Of a DNA stretch of 64,000 nt, positions 33,159 through 41,395 are shown in pieces. This DNA is from Streptomyces sp. S465 (lineage in GTDB: Bacteria; Actinomycetota; Actinomycetes; Streptomycetales; Streptomycetaceae). Location: contig NZ_CP114036.1 of the NCBI RefSeq assembly GCF_026898115.1, positions 7,062,001-7,126,000 on the forward strand, given 5' to 3'. Both the position numbers and the translations under genes were made by a program. The notes beneath the pieces are model-generated. The model did not search any database. It saw only the letters and a list, made by a program, of their open reading frames with translations, and had not been told where the DNA came from. Each line of letters begins with the position of its first letter. The first letter of the stretch is position 1.

Positions 33159-33877
33159 CGCGCGGCCCTCGGGGTGGCGGCCAGGTCGCGGACCACTGGC
33201 GGCTGGCGCAGCACGGCGCGCATATCGCGCACCGTCTGCCAGGTACCCCGCCAGGTGCCGGTGACCTTCGACTTCCCGGTGCGCGGCCGGTACGGCACGT
33301 CCCGCTCCGCGATCCGCCAGCCCGCGTCCGCGGCGCGTACGACCATCTGCAGGGGGTAGCCGCTACGCCGATCGGTGAGGCCGAGGGCGAGCAGCGGCTC
33401 GCGCCGGGCGGCCCGCAGGGGGCCGAGGTCGCCCAGCGCGAGGCCGGTGCGCCGGCGCAGCATGCGGGTGAGCGCGATGTTGCCGAGCCGGGCGTGCACC
33501 GGCCAGGCCCCCCGCTCCTGGGGCCGTCGCCGGCCCAGCACGAGGTCGGCACCGCCGGCCTCGACGGTCCGCACGAAGGCGAGCAGCAGCCCGGGGTCGA
33601 GCGAGGCGTCGCAGTCGCAGAAGCAGACGATGTCGGCCTTGGCGGCGAGCAGTCCGGCGTGGCACGCGGCCCCGAAACCACGGCGGGGCTCGTGCACGAC
33701 GGTGGCGCCATGGGCGCGGGCGATCGCGGCCGAGCCGTCCGTGGAGCCGTTGTCGACGACGATCGCGCGCCAGCCGTCGGGGATGCGGGCCAGCACCCAG
33801 GGCAGGGCGGCGGCCTCGTCCAGACACGGCAGGACGACGTCCGCGGAGGGGGTGGTGGAGTTCGTCACCCGCACCAC
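33155..33877 (-). CDS. family 2 glycosyltransferase
   Basis: A 240-residue GT-A fold enzyme: DVVLPCLDEAAALPWVLARI at the start, VVDNGSTDGSAAIARAHGA, an acidic CFCDCDASLDPG, DLVLGRRRP, and the C-terminal TGKSKVTGTWRGTWQTVRDM typical of polyprenyl-phosphate-type or related GT2 enzymes. It heads the minus-strand operon. Three GTG codons lie within twelve bases (33877, 33874, 33868), and no Shine-Dalgarno precedes them, so a leaderless start is possible; the first is listed. It is divergent from the OmpR-type regulator. Confidence 0.85.
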   Translation of the reverse strand: MVRVTNSTTPSADVVLPCLDEAAALPWVLARIPDGWRAIVVDNGSTDGSAAIARAHGATVVHEPRRGFGAACHAGLLAAKADIVCFCDCDASLDPGLLLAFVRTVEAGGADLVLGRRRPQERGAWPVHARLGNIALTRMLRRRTGLALGDLGPLRAARREPLLALGLTDRRSGYPLQMVVRAADAGWRIAERDVPYRPRTGKSKVTGTWRGTWQTVRDMRAVLRQPPVVRDLAATPRAAR

Positions 33878-33993
33878 CCTACGAAGGAGAAAGCGACATT
33901 CCGGGCTTCAGGTTCTTACGAAACACGGACGTCGGCCAGGCCGCGGGTTCCCGCCCGGCCCTGGCGACCGCTCCTGGTGCCACGCTGTACGGC

Positions 33994-34839
33994 ATGGAAC
34001 AGAACCCACCAGCCGGCCGGGTGCTCGTCGTGGACGACGACCCGACCGTGGCCGAGGTCGTCGCCGGATACCTCGGCCGGGCCGGTTTCGCCGTGGACCG
34101 GGCCGCCGACGGCCCCGGCGCGCTCGCCCGCGCCGCCGCCCGCCGGCCGGACCTGGTCGTCCTCGACCTGATGCTGCCCGGTATGGACGGGCTCGAGGTG
34201 TGCCGCGCGCTGCGGGACCAGGGCCCGGTGCCGGTCATCATGCTCACCGCCCGCGGCGACGAGGAGGACCGGATCCTCGGCCTGGAGATCGGCGCGGACG
34301 ACTACGTCACCAAGCCGTTCAGCCCACGGGAGCTGGTGCTGCGGGTGGAGTCGGTGCTGCGCCGCGGCCGGACCGGTCCGCACGGCTCCGCCTCGTCCGC
34401 CACCGCCCGGGGCGGTGTGGCGCACCGGGCCGGGATCACCATCGACCCGCTGGCCCGGCGCGCCACCCGGGACGGCCGGGAACTCGCGCTGACCGTGCGC
34501 GAGTTCGACCTGCTGGCGTTTCTGGTGCGCCACCCGGGGGTGGCCTTCACCCGCGAGGAGCTGATGCGCGAGGTGTGGGGCTGGGACTTCGGCGATCTGT
34601 CCACCGTCACCGTCCATGTGCGGCGGCTGCGCGGAAAGGTCGAGGACGATCCCGCCGCGCCCCGGCTCATCCAGACCGTGTGGGGCGTCGGCTACCGCTT
34701 CGACGCCCCGCCCGAGGCCGCCGGCAACGGACACGACGAGCGGCGGGGCGACGGACGGAACGAGGGACGGGGCGGCGGACGGAACGACGGACGCGACGAG
34801 CGACGGGGCGGCGGACCGGGGCGGGGCCGCGATGCGTGA
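33994..34839 (+). CDS. OmpR-family response regulator
   Basis: A 281-residue regulator with receiver residues D14/D15, phospho-acceptor D58 (VVLDLMLPGMDG), T85 and K107 (DDYVTKPFSP). The winged HTH spans about 145-235 (LALTVREFDLLAFLVRHPG, TVTVHVRRLRGKVEDDP, IQTVWGVGYRFD). The last 40 residues are a Gly/Arg/Asp repeat tract (DERRGDGRNEGRGGGR) beyond the normal end. Its stop lies eight bases inside the kinase gene, so the pair is coupled. The stimulus is unknown; the divergent glycosylation operon is a possible target. Confidence 0.9.
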   Translation: MEQNPPAGRVLVVDDDPTVAEVVAGYLGRAGFAVDRAADGPGALARAAARRPDLVVLDLMLPGMDGLEVCRALRDQGPVPVIMLTARGDEEDRILGLEIGADDYVTKPFSPRELVLRVESVLRRGRTGPHGSASSATARGGVAHRAGITIDPLARRATRDGRELALTVREFDLLAFLVRHPGVAFTREELMREVWGWDFGDLSTVTVHVRRLRGKVEDDPAAPRLIQTVWGVGYRFDAPPEAAGNGHDERRGDGRNEGRGGGRNDGRDERRGGGPGRGRDA

Positions 34840-35947
34840 TGTGTTCCTGATGGCGGCGTTCGCCTTCCTCGGCGCGGCGGCGGCCGGTCTGCTGGGCGCG
34901 TTCGCGCTGCGGCTGGTGCGCGGCCGTTCGGTCGCGGTGTCCCTGACCGTCGTCGCCGCCGTCGCGGTCACGGCGATGCTCACCGGCACGCTGGCCGTCG
35001 CCTGGGCGATGTTCCTGTCCCCGCACGACCTGACGGTGGTCACCACCGTCTGCGCCATGGCCGCCGTGGTGTCCCTGGCCACCGCGCTGCTGCTGGGCCG
35101 CTGGGTGGTGGCGCGCAGCAACGCGCTGGCGCTCGCCGCCCGCTCGTTCGGGGACGGCGGGAGCTTCGCCGCCCCCGACGGCCAGGCCACCGCCGAACTC
35201 GCCGCGCTCGGCCGGGAACTGGCCGCCACCAGCGCCAAGCTCGCCGCCTCCCGCGAGCGTGAGCGAGCCCTGGAGTCCTCCCGCCGGGAGCTGGTCGCGT
35301 GGATCTCCCACGATCTGCGCACCCCGCTGGCGGGGCTGCGCGCGATGTCCGAGGCGCTGGAGGACGGGGTGGCCCCGGACCCGGCCCGCTACCTCCGCCG
35401 GATCCGCACCGAGGTGGACCGGCTGAACACGATGGTCGGCGACCTCTTCGAGCTCTCCCGCATCCACGCCGGAGCGCTGTCCCTCGCCCCCACCCGGATC
35501 TCCGTCTACGACCTGGTCGGCGACGCCCTGGCCGGGGTCGATCCGCTCGCCCGCGAGCTGGGGGTCCAGGTGATCGGCGGCCGTGTGGACCCCGTTCCGG
35601 TGGAGGTCGACGGCAAGGAGATGACCCGTGTACTCGGCAATCTCCTGGTCAACGCCGTCCGCCGCACCCCGGCGGACGGCACGGTCGCGGTGGCCGCCGA
35701 GCGCGAGGCGGACACCGTCGTGCTGTCGGTCACCGACGGCTGCGGCGGGATACCGGAGGAGGACCTTCCGCGCGTCTTCGACACGGGCTGGCGCGGCAGC
35801 CACGCCCGCACACCCCCGGCGGGCGCCGGTCTGGGCCTCGCCATCGTCCGGGGCATCGTGGAGGCCCACGACGGACAGGCCGCGGTCCGCAACGTCGAGG
35901 GCGGCTGCCGCTTCGAGGTCCGCCTCCCCGCCGCCACCCCCACCTGA
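34832..35947 (+). CDS. sensor histidine kinase
   Basis: A 371-residue kinase with two to three N-terminal spans (MAAFAFLGAAAAGLLGAFAL, SLTVVAAVAVTAMLTGTLAV, VVTTVCAMAAVVSLATALL) and almost no extracellular sensor, so it may sense within the membrane. A HAMP-like segment and coiled coil (about 95-150) precede the H box VAWISHDLRTPLAGLRAM (H160). ATPase motifs follow: N box LGNLLVNAVRRTP, G1 VTDGCGGIPEEDLPRVF and G2 GAGLGLAIVRGIVEAH. The ATG overlaps the regulator gene. Confidence 0.9.
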   Translation: MRDVFLMAAFAFLGAAAAGLLGAFALRLVRGRSVAVSLTVVAAVAVTAMLTGTLAVAWAMFLSPHDLTVVTTVCAMAAVVSLATALLLGRWVVARSNALALAARSFGDGGSFAAPDGQATAELAALGRELAATSAKLAASRERERALESSRRELVAWISHDLRTPLAGLRAMSEALEDGVAPDPARYLRRIRTEVDRLNTMVGDLFELSRIHAGALSLAPTRISVYDLVGDALAGVDPLARELGVQVIGGRVDPVPVEVDGKEMTRVLGNLLVNAVRRTPADGTVAVAAEREADTVVLSVTDGCGGIPEEDLPRVFDTGWRGSHARTPPAGAGLGLAIVRGIVEAHDGQAAVRNVEGGCRFEVRLPAATPT

Positions 35948-36054
35948 GCGCCCACGCGAGGGCCCGCCGTCGGGTGTGCCGCGTGGGGGTCTGCCGTTGG
36001 GGGCGCCGCGCGAGGGCCCGCCGTCCACTACCGGCTCGTCTCGGAAGGGAGAAG

Positions 36055-36297
36055 CTGAGGTCGACGGCCGAGGCGGACGACTGGGCCCGCGCCGAGGCCA
36101 TGCCCTCGGACGCGGAGATCACCCGCATCCGACGTCTGATCCAGCGCGTCACCGAGGACGTCGAGACGCTCACCGAAGCCGAACGCGCCGAGATCCAGCG
36201 GGCCGCCCAGGTCGTCCGCCAGATGCGGCAGAACTTCCTCGGCATGCCCCGCATCCGCCAGTCCCTGCCCGACCTTCGACCGGAGCGACCCGCATGA
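36055..36297 (+). pseudogene. C-terminal fragment of a Tn554-type recombinase
   Basis: An open segment ending DAEITRIRRLIQRVTED...LGMPRIRQSLPDLRPERPA runs into a DUF6262 gene with an ATGA overlap (36294-36297). In Tn554-like elements, a tyrosine recombinase with such a charged helical tail and a LGMPRxRQ-PLPD ending precedes the small accessory gene. The catalytic domain is absent; upstream sequence is unrelated non-coding DNA after the kinase gene. An internal ATG at 36100 could give a 65-residue product, but no ribosome site supports it. Two copies of GCGAGGGCCCGCCGTC (about 35955 and 36011) lie just before it. Confidence 0.5.
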
Positions 36298-36837
36298 CCG
36301 CACCCGGCCCCACCGTCCAGGCGATGATCGAGGGCCGCCGGGCCGACACCGGACGACGGCGCCAGCGCGTGCCCGCGGCCTTGGCCCAGGCCGCGAAGGA
36401 CGGCTCGGACGTCAGCGTCGCAGCGATCGCCCGCCGCGCCGGCGTCGACCGCACTTTCCTCTACCGCCACCGCGACCTGCTCGGCCAGATCCACGCCCAG
36501 GCCGCCGAGCCGCCCACGGCCCCCGGGAGCCGCGGCCCTGCCGTCAGCCGGGCCTCCCTGCAAGCCGATCTGCTGGCCGCCGACGCCCGAACCGCCCGGC
36601 TCGCCGCCCAGGTCCGCCGCCTCGAAGCGCGCCTCAGCGAGGTCCTGGGCGAGCAGGTCTGGCGTGAGTCCGGCATCGGCGGCCCCGAGGACACCGAACA
36701 GCTCAAGGCCCGGATCACCCCCTCGAACAACAGGTGATCGACTTGGAGCTGAAACGCCAGGAGCGTGACGACGACCTCGCCGCCGCCCGCGCCGCCAACC
36801 GCGAGCTGATGGCCCAGCTCAACCGCCACACCGACTG
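36294..36837 (+). pseudogene. DUF6262 (TnpC-like) gene with C-run frameshift
   Basis: The frame opens with ATG 36294, keeps an HTH-like AAIARRAGVDRTFLYRHRDL at about 45-65 and a coiled coil (LAAQVRRLEARLSEVLGEQV), and stops early at 36737 (147 residues, ending ARITPSNNR). Adding one C to the run of five at 36718-36722 restores ARITPLEQQ and then VIDLELKRQERDDDLAAARA to a TGA at 36835-36837, a natural end for the family. So a single-base deletion, real or a sequencing error, truncates it. DUF6262 proteins accompany tyrosine recombinases of Tn554-type transposons. Confidence 0.65.
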
Positions 36838-36994
36838 ATCAAGCAGCCCGTGACCAGCTGAAACGCGCGAGGGCCCGGTTCCCAGCCGCTGCACGGCCGG
36901 GAGTCGGCGCAGGGCGCCCCGAGGCGGTGACGGCGACACCGCCTCGGGCGTTCACTGGAAGTATGGCGTTTTATAGCTTCGTAAAAGCTCCCGC

Positions 36995-37345
36995 CGGACA
37001 AAGAACCAGGTGGAGGCCCTGCGCGAGGCGATGTCCTCGATCGCGGAAGGGGCGCGGCCGTGCAGCGTGCGCCACGTCTACTACCTGGGCATCGGACGGC
37101 TGTGGGACAAGGACACCGGCACCTCGTGCCGGAACTACTCGGTCGTCGTCCGGGAACTGGGCTATATGCGGGAGTCCGGGAAGATCCCGTGGGAATAGAT
37201 CACCGACGGAACCCGCATGGTGCGGCAGGAGCTCCAGTACGACTCCATCGAGGAGCCATGGAGCGCGCTGCGGAAGGCTACCGGCGCAACCTGTGGGCCC
37301 CGCAGAGCCGCCGCGTCGAGGTCTGGTGCGAGAGTGCAGCGTTGG
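36995..37345 (+). pseudogene. N-terminal remnant of a TOPRIM-like mobile-element gene
   Basis: The frame reads QVEALREAMSSIAEG, CSVRHVYYLGIGRLW, REDGYM-like ELGYMRESGKIPWE, then a TAG in place of a Trp codon, ITDGTRMVRQELQYDSIEEP, a frame change near 37270, and YRRNLWAPQSRRVEVWCES. This succession (SVRQxFY, IPWEWIxDxTR, YRxxLWxxQxxRVEVWCEKD) is familiar from proteins carried by actinobacterial plasmids and integrative elements. It has one nonsense and one frameshift mutation and stops abruptly near 37345. Its likely C-terminal part lies 1.8 kb away at 39111. Family recognition is from memory. Confidence 0.5.
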
Positions 37346-37404
37346 GGGCGTGCTTTTGCCCGTGACCTCCGCGTGGGGCGTGGGGCTCGACGATCCGGCG
37401 TGGT

Positions 37405-38640
37405 TTACACGGACATTGCCGGCCTTTTTCCGCTGACCGTGTCGAGCAGCAGCTTCGCGGCCACCGTCGCCCCGTTGGTGCGGATCGTGCCGGCCACGGC
37501 GGTCGCTCGTGCGCGGGTCTCGGGGCTCAGGGCCGTGCTCAGCGCGGCCGACAGGGACTCGAAGGTCGGGGTCGGACCGTCGTGTGCCGCGCCGATGCCC
37601 AACTCGGCCACCCGGCCGGCCCAGTACGGCTGATCCGCCAACTGGGGGACCACTACCTGGGGGGCGCCGACCCGGGCGGCCGTCGTCGTCGTACCCGCGC
37701 CGCCATGGTGCACGACAGCGGCTACCCGGCCGAACAGTGCCTGATGGTTGACCTCGCCGACGGCGAAGCAGTCCTCCCGGCCGTCGATCAGCGCCAGGTC
37801 CGCCCAGCCGCGCCCGATGACGACGCGGCGGCCCTGCGCGCGGACCGCCTCGATGGCCACCTGGGCGGCGTCCGTCGAGGCGTGCATCGGCATGCTGCCG
37901 AAGCCCACGTACACCGGTGGCGCGTCGGCCTCCAGGAACGCCACCAACTCGGCCGGGAGCGGGCGTTCGTCCGGCACCATCCACGCGCCGGTCTGAACGA
38001 CGTCGAGGTCGGGTGTCTCCTGCCACGGGTCCAGGATCGGGTCCGTCGCCAGCCATGGCTGGTCGCCGATGACGTAGTCGCGGACGTGCTTCACCGGGGG
38101 CAGACCGGCCGCCGCCCGGTTCGTGTTGAGCGCCTCGCCGAACAGCGCGTCGATGCTCTGAGCGTCCAGATCCCACAGCACCCGGTTGTCGGTCACCTCC
38201 GGCGGGAACGGCCGCCCCGGATACGCCAGTGGCCGGCGGTGCGGCGCCGGCAGGGTGAGCTGCTGGAAGGTCACGGACACGGATCGGATGCCCAGCATCT
38301 CGGCCACCGACAGCGCTCCGGCCGCGGCCGGCATCATCCCTGTCGCCACCAGCACGTCGCATCCCTCGGCCGCCGCGGTGACCGCGTCGAACTGCCCGGC
38401 GATCACCTCAGCCGCGCGCTGCGGCAGGCTCGACGCCGGCGGGGCCTCCTTCGTCAACGCCCGCGCCGACCGGCTGACGGGCACCAGCGGCACGCCCACA
38501 CCGTCCAACCGCTGCGCGAAGTCCTCGTCCGGCGGCGCGCACACCTGCACCTGCGTGCCGAGTTCCCGTAACCGCACCGCGAGTCCCACCAGCGGTTCGA
38601 CGTCCCCGCGCGACCCATACGTCGATAACAACACACGCAC
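37405..38640 (-). CDS. GT1-family (GT-B) glycosyltransferase
   Basis: A 411-residue enzyme like those that glycosylate natural products or sterols: RVLLSTYGSRGDVEPLVGLA at the N-terminus and the donor site VVHHGGAGTTTTAARVGAPQ with PQLADQPYWAGRVAELG near the C-terminus. The acceptor loop includes VPLVPVSRSARALTKE. It stands alone between two halves of a dead mobile-element gene, so it probably arrived as an insert. No biosynthetic partners are near, so a detoxifying role, such as macrolide glycosylation, is possible but unproven. GTG start at 38640 is chosen because the GT-B fold begins there; the ribosome site is weak. Confidence 0.85.
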   Translation of the reverse strand: MRVLLSTYGSRGDVEPLVGLAVRLRELGTQVQVCAPPDEDFAQRLDGVGVPLVPVSRSARALTKEAPPASSLPQRAAEVIAGQFDAVTAAAEGCDVLVATGMMPAAAGALSVAEMLGIRSVSVTFQQLTLPAPHRRPLAYPGRPFPPEVTDNRVLWDLDAQSIDALFGEALNTNRAAAGLPPVKHVRDYVIGDQPWLATDPILDPWQETPDLDVVQTGAWMVPDERPLPAELVAFLEADAPPVYVGFGSMPMHASTDAAQVAIEAVRAQGRRVVIGRGWADLALIDGREDCFAVGEVNHQALFGRVAAVVHHGGAGTTTTAARVGAPQVVVPQLADQPYWAGRVAELGIGAAHDGPTPTFESLSAALSTALSPETRARATAVAGTIRTNGATVAAKLLLDTVSGKRPAMSV

Positions 38641-38740
38641 TTCGCGACACCCGTTTCTGTAGGTTCTGGCTTCGACCGGCGATTCTGCGGCACGCCGGGG
38701 GTCTTGCCGCAAGCCCCCTGGTGCGCTATACGTTGAGCAT

Positions 38741-38766
38741 GGCAAGGAGTGGGTAACCTCCTTGCC
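38741..38766. terminator. 9-bp perfect hairpin upstream of the GT1 gene
   Basis: GGCAAGGAG (38741-38749) pairs with CTCCTTGCC (38758-38766), followed on the plus strand by TTTGCCTTTT. It looks like an intrinsic terminator facing plus, yet no plus gene precedes it, so it may be left over from inserted DNA or mark its edge. Confidence 0.4.
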
Positions 38767-38874
38767 TTTGCCTTTTGGCGTCCGTTATGGACGGACGACC
38801 TCCTTTCGAAGCGGCGGCCCGCCGCGTACGGCGGTGCCGTCGGCCCCGGAGGATCTCCGACGAGCTGTGCACTC

Positions 38875-39030
38875 CATCGAAGCCTGGTCGACGGCATCCG
38901 GCAGTGGAACATCGAGGCCCGGACGGAAGATGCCGAGCGGGAGCTGCTGCGCTCCCTGCGAGGGACAGTGAGGAAGATCGTTCGCCGCGCGTCCGCCGAG
39001 CCGGTCGCCGAAGACGACGAAGACGTGTAG
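38875..39030 (+). pseudogene. short orphan coding remnant
   Basis: The end of this stretch has strong GC3 bias and reads LVDGIRQWNIEARTEDAERE and VRKIVRRASAEPVAEDDEDV. Upstream the bias moves to another frame (PEDLRRAVHSIEAW), so a frameshift near 38885 is likely. I do not recognise the family. It lies between the GT1 promoter side and the TOPRIM-like remnant, within the island. Confidence 0.25.
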
Positions 39031-39110
39031 GCCCCGTGCACCACGCGTGTTGCATCAGCTACAGTGCTCGCGACCGCTCCTGAACTGCGGAAACTCCAAC
39101 CCGCACACTC

Positions 39111-39262
39111 GTGGCGCCCCGGAGAAGTGTCGGCGACTTCGACGCCTCGGGTGCCGATATCGAACGGGACTGGGTGGCCCGCACGGACTGCTGGAGCCAC
39201 GTGGAACGCATCCTGCTCACCCACGAACAGGTCCGGGACCACGAGCTGCCCGCGGCTGTGGG
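39111..39262 (+). pseudogene. C-terminal remnant of the TOPRIM-like gene
   Basis: The frame reads SVGDFDASGADIERDWVART, then DCWSHVERILLTHEQVRDHE. A GDxDxSGxDI motif is the DxD signature of TOPRIM domains like those of Spo11/TopoVI-A-type and mobile-element proteins, and it should follow VEVWCEKD by about 60 residues. It thus looks like the missing C-terminal half of the remnant at 36995-37345. At about 39262 it joins directly to arsC coding sequence in another frame. Confidence 0.45.
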
Positions 39263-39265
39263 GAA

Positions 39266-39619
39266 GGCGCCGCCTTCCTCACCCACCTCGCGGGCGACCA
39301 CATCGAGGTCCGCTCCGCCGGATCCGCCCCCGCCGACACTGTCAACCCCGCCGTCGTGGAGGCGATGACCGAGGTCGGCATCGACATCGCCGCCGAAACC
39401 CCGAAAATCCTCACCGTCGACGCCGTGCAGGCATCCGACGTGGTCATCACCATGGGCTGCGGCGACGCCTGCCCCGTCTTCCCCGGCAAGACCTACCTCG
39501 ACTGGAAACTCGACGACCCAGCCGGACAAGGAACAGCGGCAGTACGGCCGATCCGCGACGACATCCGCACCCGCGTCCAGAATCTGATCGACGAACTCAC
39601 CACCGGAAACCCCACATGA
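39266..39619 (+). pseudogene. arsenate reductase lacking its N-terminus
   Basis: From AAFLTHLAGDHIEVRSAGSA onward this matches LMW-phosphatase-type arsenate reductase to its natural end, including DVVITMGCGDACPVFPGKTY with the two resolving Cys and YLDWKLDDPAGQG. The first 15 or so residues, with the catalytic P-loop Cys (CX5R), are missing: the frame upstream belongs to the TOPRIM-like remnant. It cannot reduce arsenate as it stands. Its stop overlaps the acetyltransferase ATG (ATGA, 39616-39619), an old operon joint. Confidence 0.8.
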
Positions 39620-40125
39620 CCTCCAGCACCGGCACCCTCCGGATCACCGAACTGACAGCCGAGCATGCCCAAGACGTGCTGGCGATCCACCAACTCGGCA
39701 TCGACGAAGGCAACGCCACCTTCGAAACCACCGCACCCACCTGGGAAGCCTTCGACGCCGCCAAACTCCCCGACCACCGCCATGTCGCCCTCGACACCGA
39801 CGGGCACGTCCTGGGCTGGATCGCCGCCACGAAGGTCTCCCACCGTTGCGCGTACGCGGGCGTGGTGGAGCACTCCGTCTACGTCCACCCCGAAGCCCGT
39901 CGGCACGGAGTCGGAGCCGCCCTCCTCGACGCACTGATCGCGTCCACCGAAGCGGCAGGGATCTGGACCATCCAGTCCGGCATCTTCCCCGAGAACACCG
40001 CCAGCCTCCGCCTCCACCAGCAAGCAGGCTTTCGCATCATCGGCACCCGCGAACGCGTCGGCCGCCACCACGGTGCCTGGCGCGACGTCGTCCTGATCGA
40101 ACGCCGCAGCCCCACCGTCACCTGA
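39616..40125 (+). CDS. GNAT N-acetyltransferase, ArsN1-like
   Basis: A 169-residue acetyltransferase of the phosphinothricin/arsinothricin type. The core reads QLGIDEGNATFETTAPTWEA, HVLGWIAATKVSHRCAYAGV, acetyl-CoA loop VHPEARRHGVGAALLDALI and the ending AAGIWTIQSGIFPENTASLR with GFRIIGTRERVGRHHGAWRD. ArsN1 enzymes acetylate the organoarsenical antibiotic arsinothricin or related compounds and are commonly next to arsC, as here. The gene is intact although its arsC neighbour is not. Acetylation of phosphinothricin-like compounds or methionine sulfoximine is the alternative. Confidence 0.8.
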   Translation: MTSSTGTLRITELTAEHAQDVLAIHQLGIDEGNATFETTAPTWEAFDAAKLPDHRHVALDTDGHVLGWIAATKVSHRCAYAGVVEHSVYVHPEARRHGVGAALLDALIASTEAAGIWTIQSGIFPENTASLRLHQQAGFRIIGTRERVGRHHGAWRDVVLIERRSPTVT

Positions 40126-40151
40126 CCAAGGCCGAAGTTGCCCCCGGCACC

Positions 40152-40212
40152 CGCCAAGTACAACGCTCAGGACCCGCCAACTAAAGCGCTCACTCGCCAA
40201 CTACGGCGCTCA
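40152..40212. repeat. three 18-bp direct repeats at the island's right edge
   Basis: CGCCAAGTACAACGCTCA (40152), CGCCAACTAAAGCGCTCA (40175) and CGCCAACTACGGCGCTCA (40195) lie between the acetyltransferase stop and the convergent epimerase stop. They may be recombinase or transposase arm sites or only decayed repeats. Confidence 0.6.
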
Positions 40213-40256
40213 GTCACACCCGCTCAGACCCGCGCGCCGTGGGGCGTGGGGGGAAC

Positions 40257-41309
40257 TCAGGCTCCCGCGCGCTGTGGGGCGTGGGCGAACTCGGTCATGC
40301 CCTCGGTGAAGGGGACCGCCGCGTGCCAGCCCAGCGCCTCGCGGATCCGCCGCGACGACGCGGTGATGTGCCGTACGTCGCCCAGCCGGTATCCGCCCGT
40401 CACCACGGGCGCCGGGCCGCCGAACGCCGTGGCCAGGGCCGCGGCCATCTCGCCCACCGTATGGGGGTCGTCGCTGCCGGTGTTGTACGCGGTCAGCGCG
40501 GACGGGGCCACCGCCTCCGGCGCCGCCTCCAGGGCGGCGACGTTGGCCGCGGCCACGTCCCGGACATGGATGAAGTCGCGGCGCTGACCGCCGTCCTCGA
40601 AGACCGTGGGTGCCTCGCCGCGCGCCAGGGCCGAGCGGAAGAAGGAGGCGACCCCCGCGTACGGGGTGTCGCGCGGCATCCCCGGCCCGTACACATTGTG
40701 GTAGCGCAGCGACACCGCACGGCCGCCCACCGACCGGGCCCAGGCCGCCGCCAGATGCTCCTGGGCCAGCTTCGTGGTCGCGTACACATTGCGGGGATCG
40801 GCCGGTGCGTCCTCCGCCACCCGACCGGGCCGCAGCGGCGTGCCGCACTCCGGGCAGCCGGGTTCGAAGCGGCCCGCCGCGAGATCCGCCTCGGCGCGCG
40901 GACCGGGACGGACCCGGCCGTGCCGGGGGCAGTCGTAGCGCCCCTCCCCGTAGACGACCATCGACCCGGCCAGCACCAGCTCGCGCACCCCGCGCTCGGC
41001 CATCGCCGCCAGCAGCACCGCCGTGCCCAGGTCGTTGCAGCCCACATAGGCCGGGGCGTCCGCGAAGTCCTTGCCGAGTCCGACCATCGCCGCCTGATGG
41101 CATACGGCGTCCACCCCGCCCAGCGCCGCGGTCACCGCCTCCCGGTCCCGCACATCGGCGTGGTGCCACTCCCCGTCCACGGGAGGCGGCGTCGGATGGG
41201 CGGCCGGCAGCAGGGCGTCGAGGACGACCGGCTCATGGCCGTGATCGATGAGGGCGGTGACGATGTGCGAGCCGATGAAGCCCGCACCTCCGGTGACCAG
41301 TACGCGCAT
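40257..41309 (-). CDS. NAD-dependent sugar epimerase/dehydratase
   Basis: A 350-residue extended SDR. VLVTGGAGFIGSHIV at 4-16 binds NAD, VYATTKLAQEHL supplies Y176 and K180, and YHNVYGPGMPRDTPYAGV is the substrate loop. An insertion at about 125-160 has three Cys (C127, C152, C155, with CPEC), a possible metal knuckle seen in a subset of actinobacterial epimerases. It probably makes a nucleotide sugar for the nearby GT2/GT-C genes, from which it is separated by the mobile island. The ATG at 41309 is at the start of the Rossmann motif; no strong ribosome site. Confidence 0.85.
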   Translation of the reverse strand: MRVLVTGGAGFIGSHIVTALIDHGHEPVVLDALLPAAHPTPPPVDGEWHHADVRDREAVTAALGGVDAVCHQAAMVGLGKDFADAPAYVGCNDLGTAVLLAAMAERGVRELVLAGSMVVYGEGRYDCPRHGRVRPGPRAEADLAAGRFEPGCPECGTPLRPGRVAEDAPADPRNVYATTKLAQEHLAAAWARSVGGRAVSLRYHNVYGPGMPRDTPYAGVASFFRSALARGEAPTVFEDGGQRRDFIHVRDVAAANVAALEAAPEAVAPSALTAYNTGSDDPHTVGEMAAALATAFGGPAPVVTGGYRLGDVRHITASSRRIREALGWHAAVPFTEGMTEFAHAPQRAGA

Positions 41310-41395
41310 GGGGAGGACGCTAGGCCCGAGCGGGCGGCGGGGCATGCGTCCGCGCCGGGCCGTCACCGCTCCGTAAGACCTTATGGCGGAGGCGT

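Noticed and set aside
33880..33896. AAGGAGA as a ribosome site before the OmpR-type gene
   Set aside because: It is about 100 bases from that ATG, and on the strand of the GT2 gene it reads as its complement.
36055..40212. A complete transposon or integrative element
   Set aside because: No intact recombinase, no matching terminal inverted repeats and no tRNA target were seen; only fragments remain.
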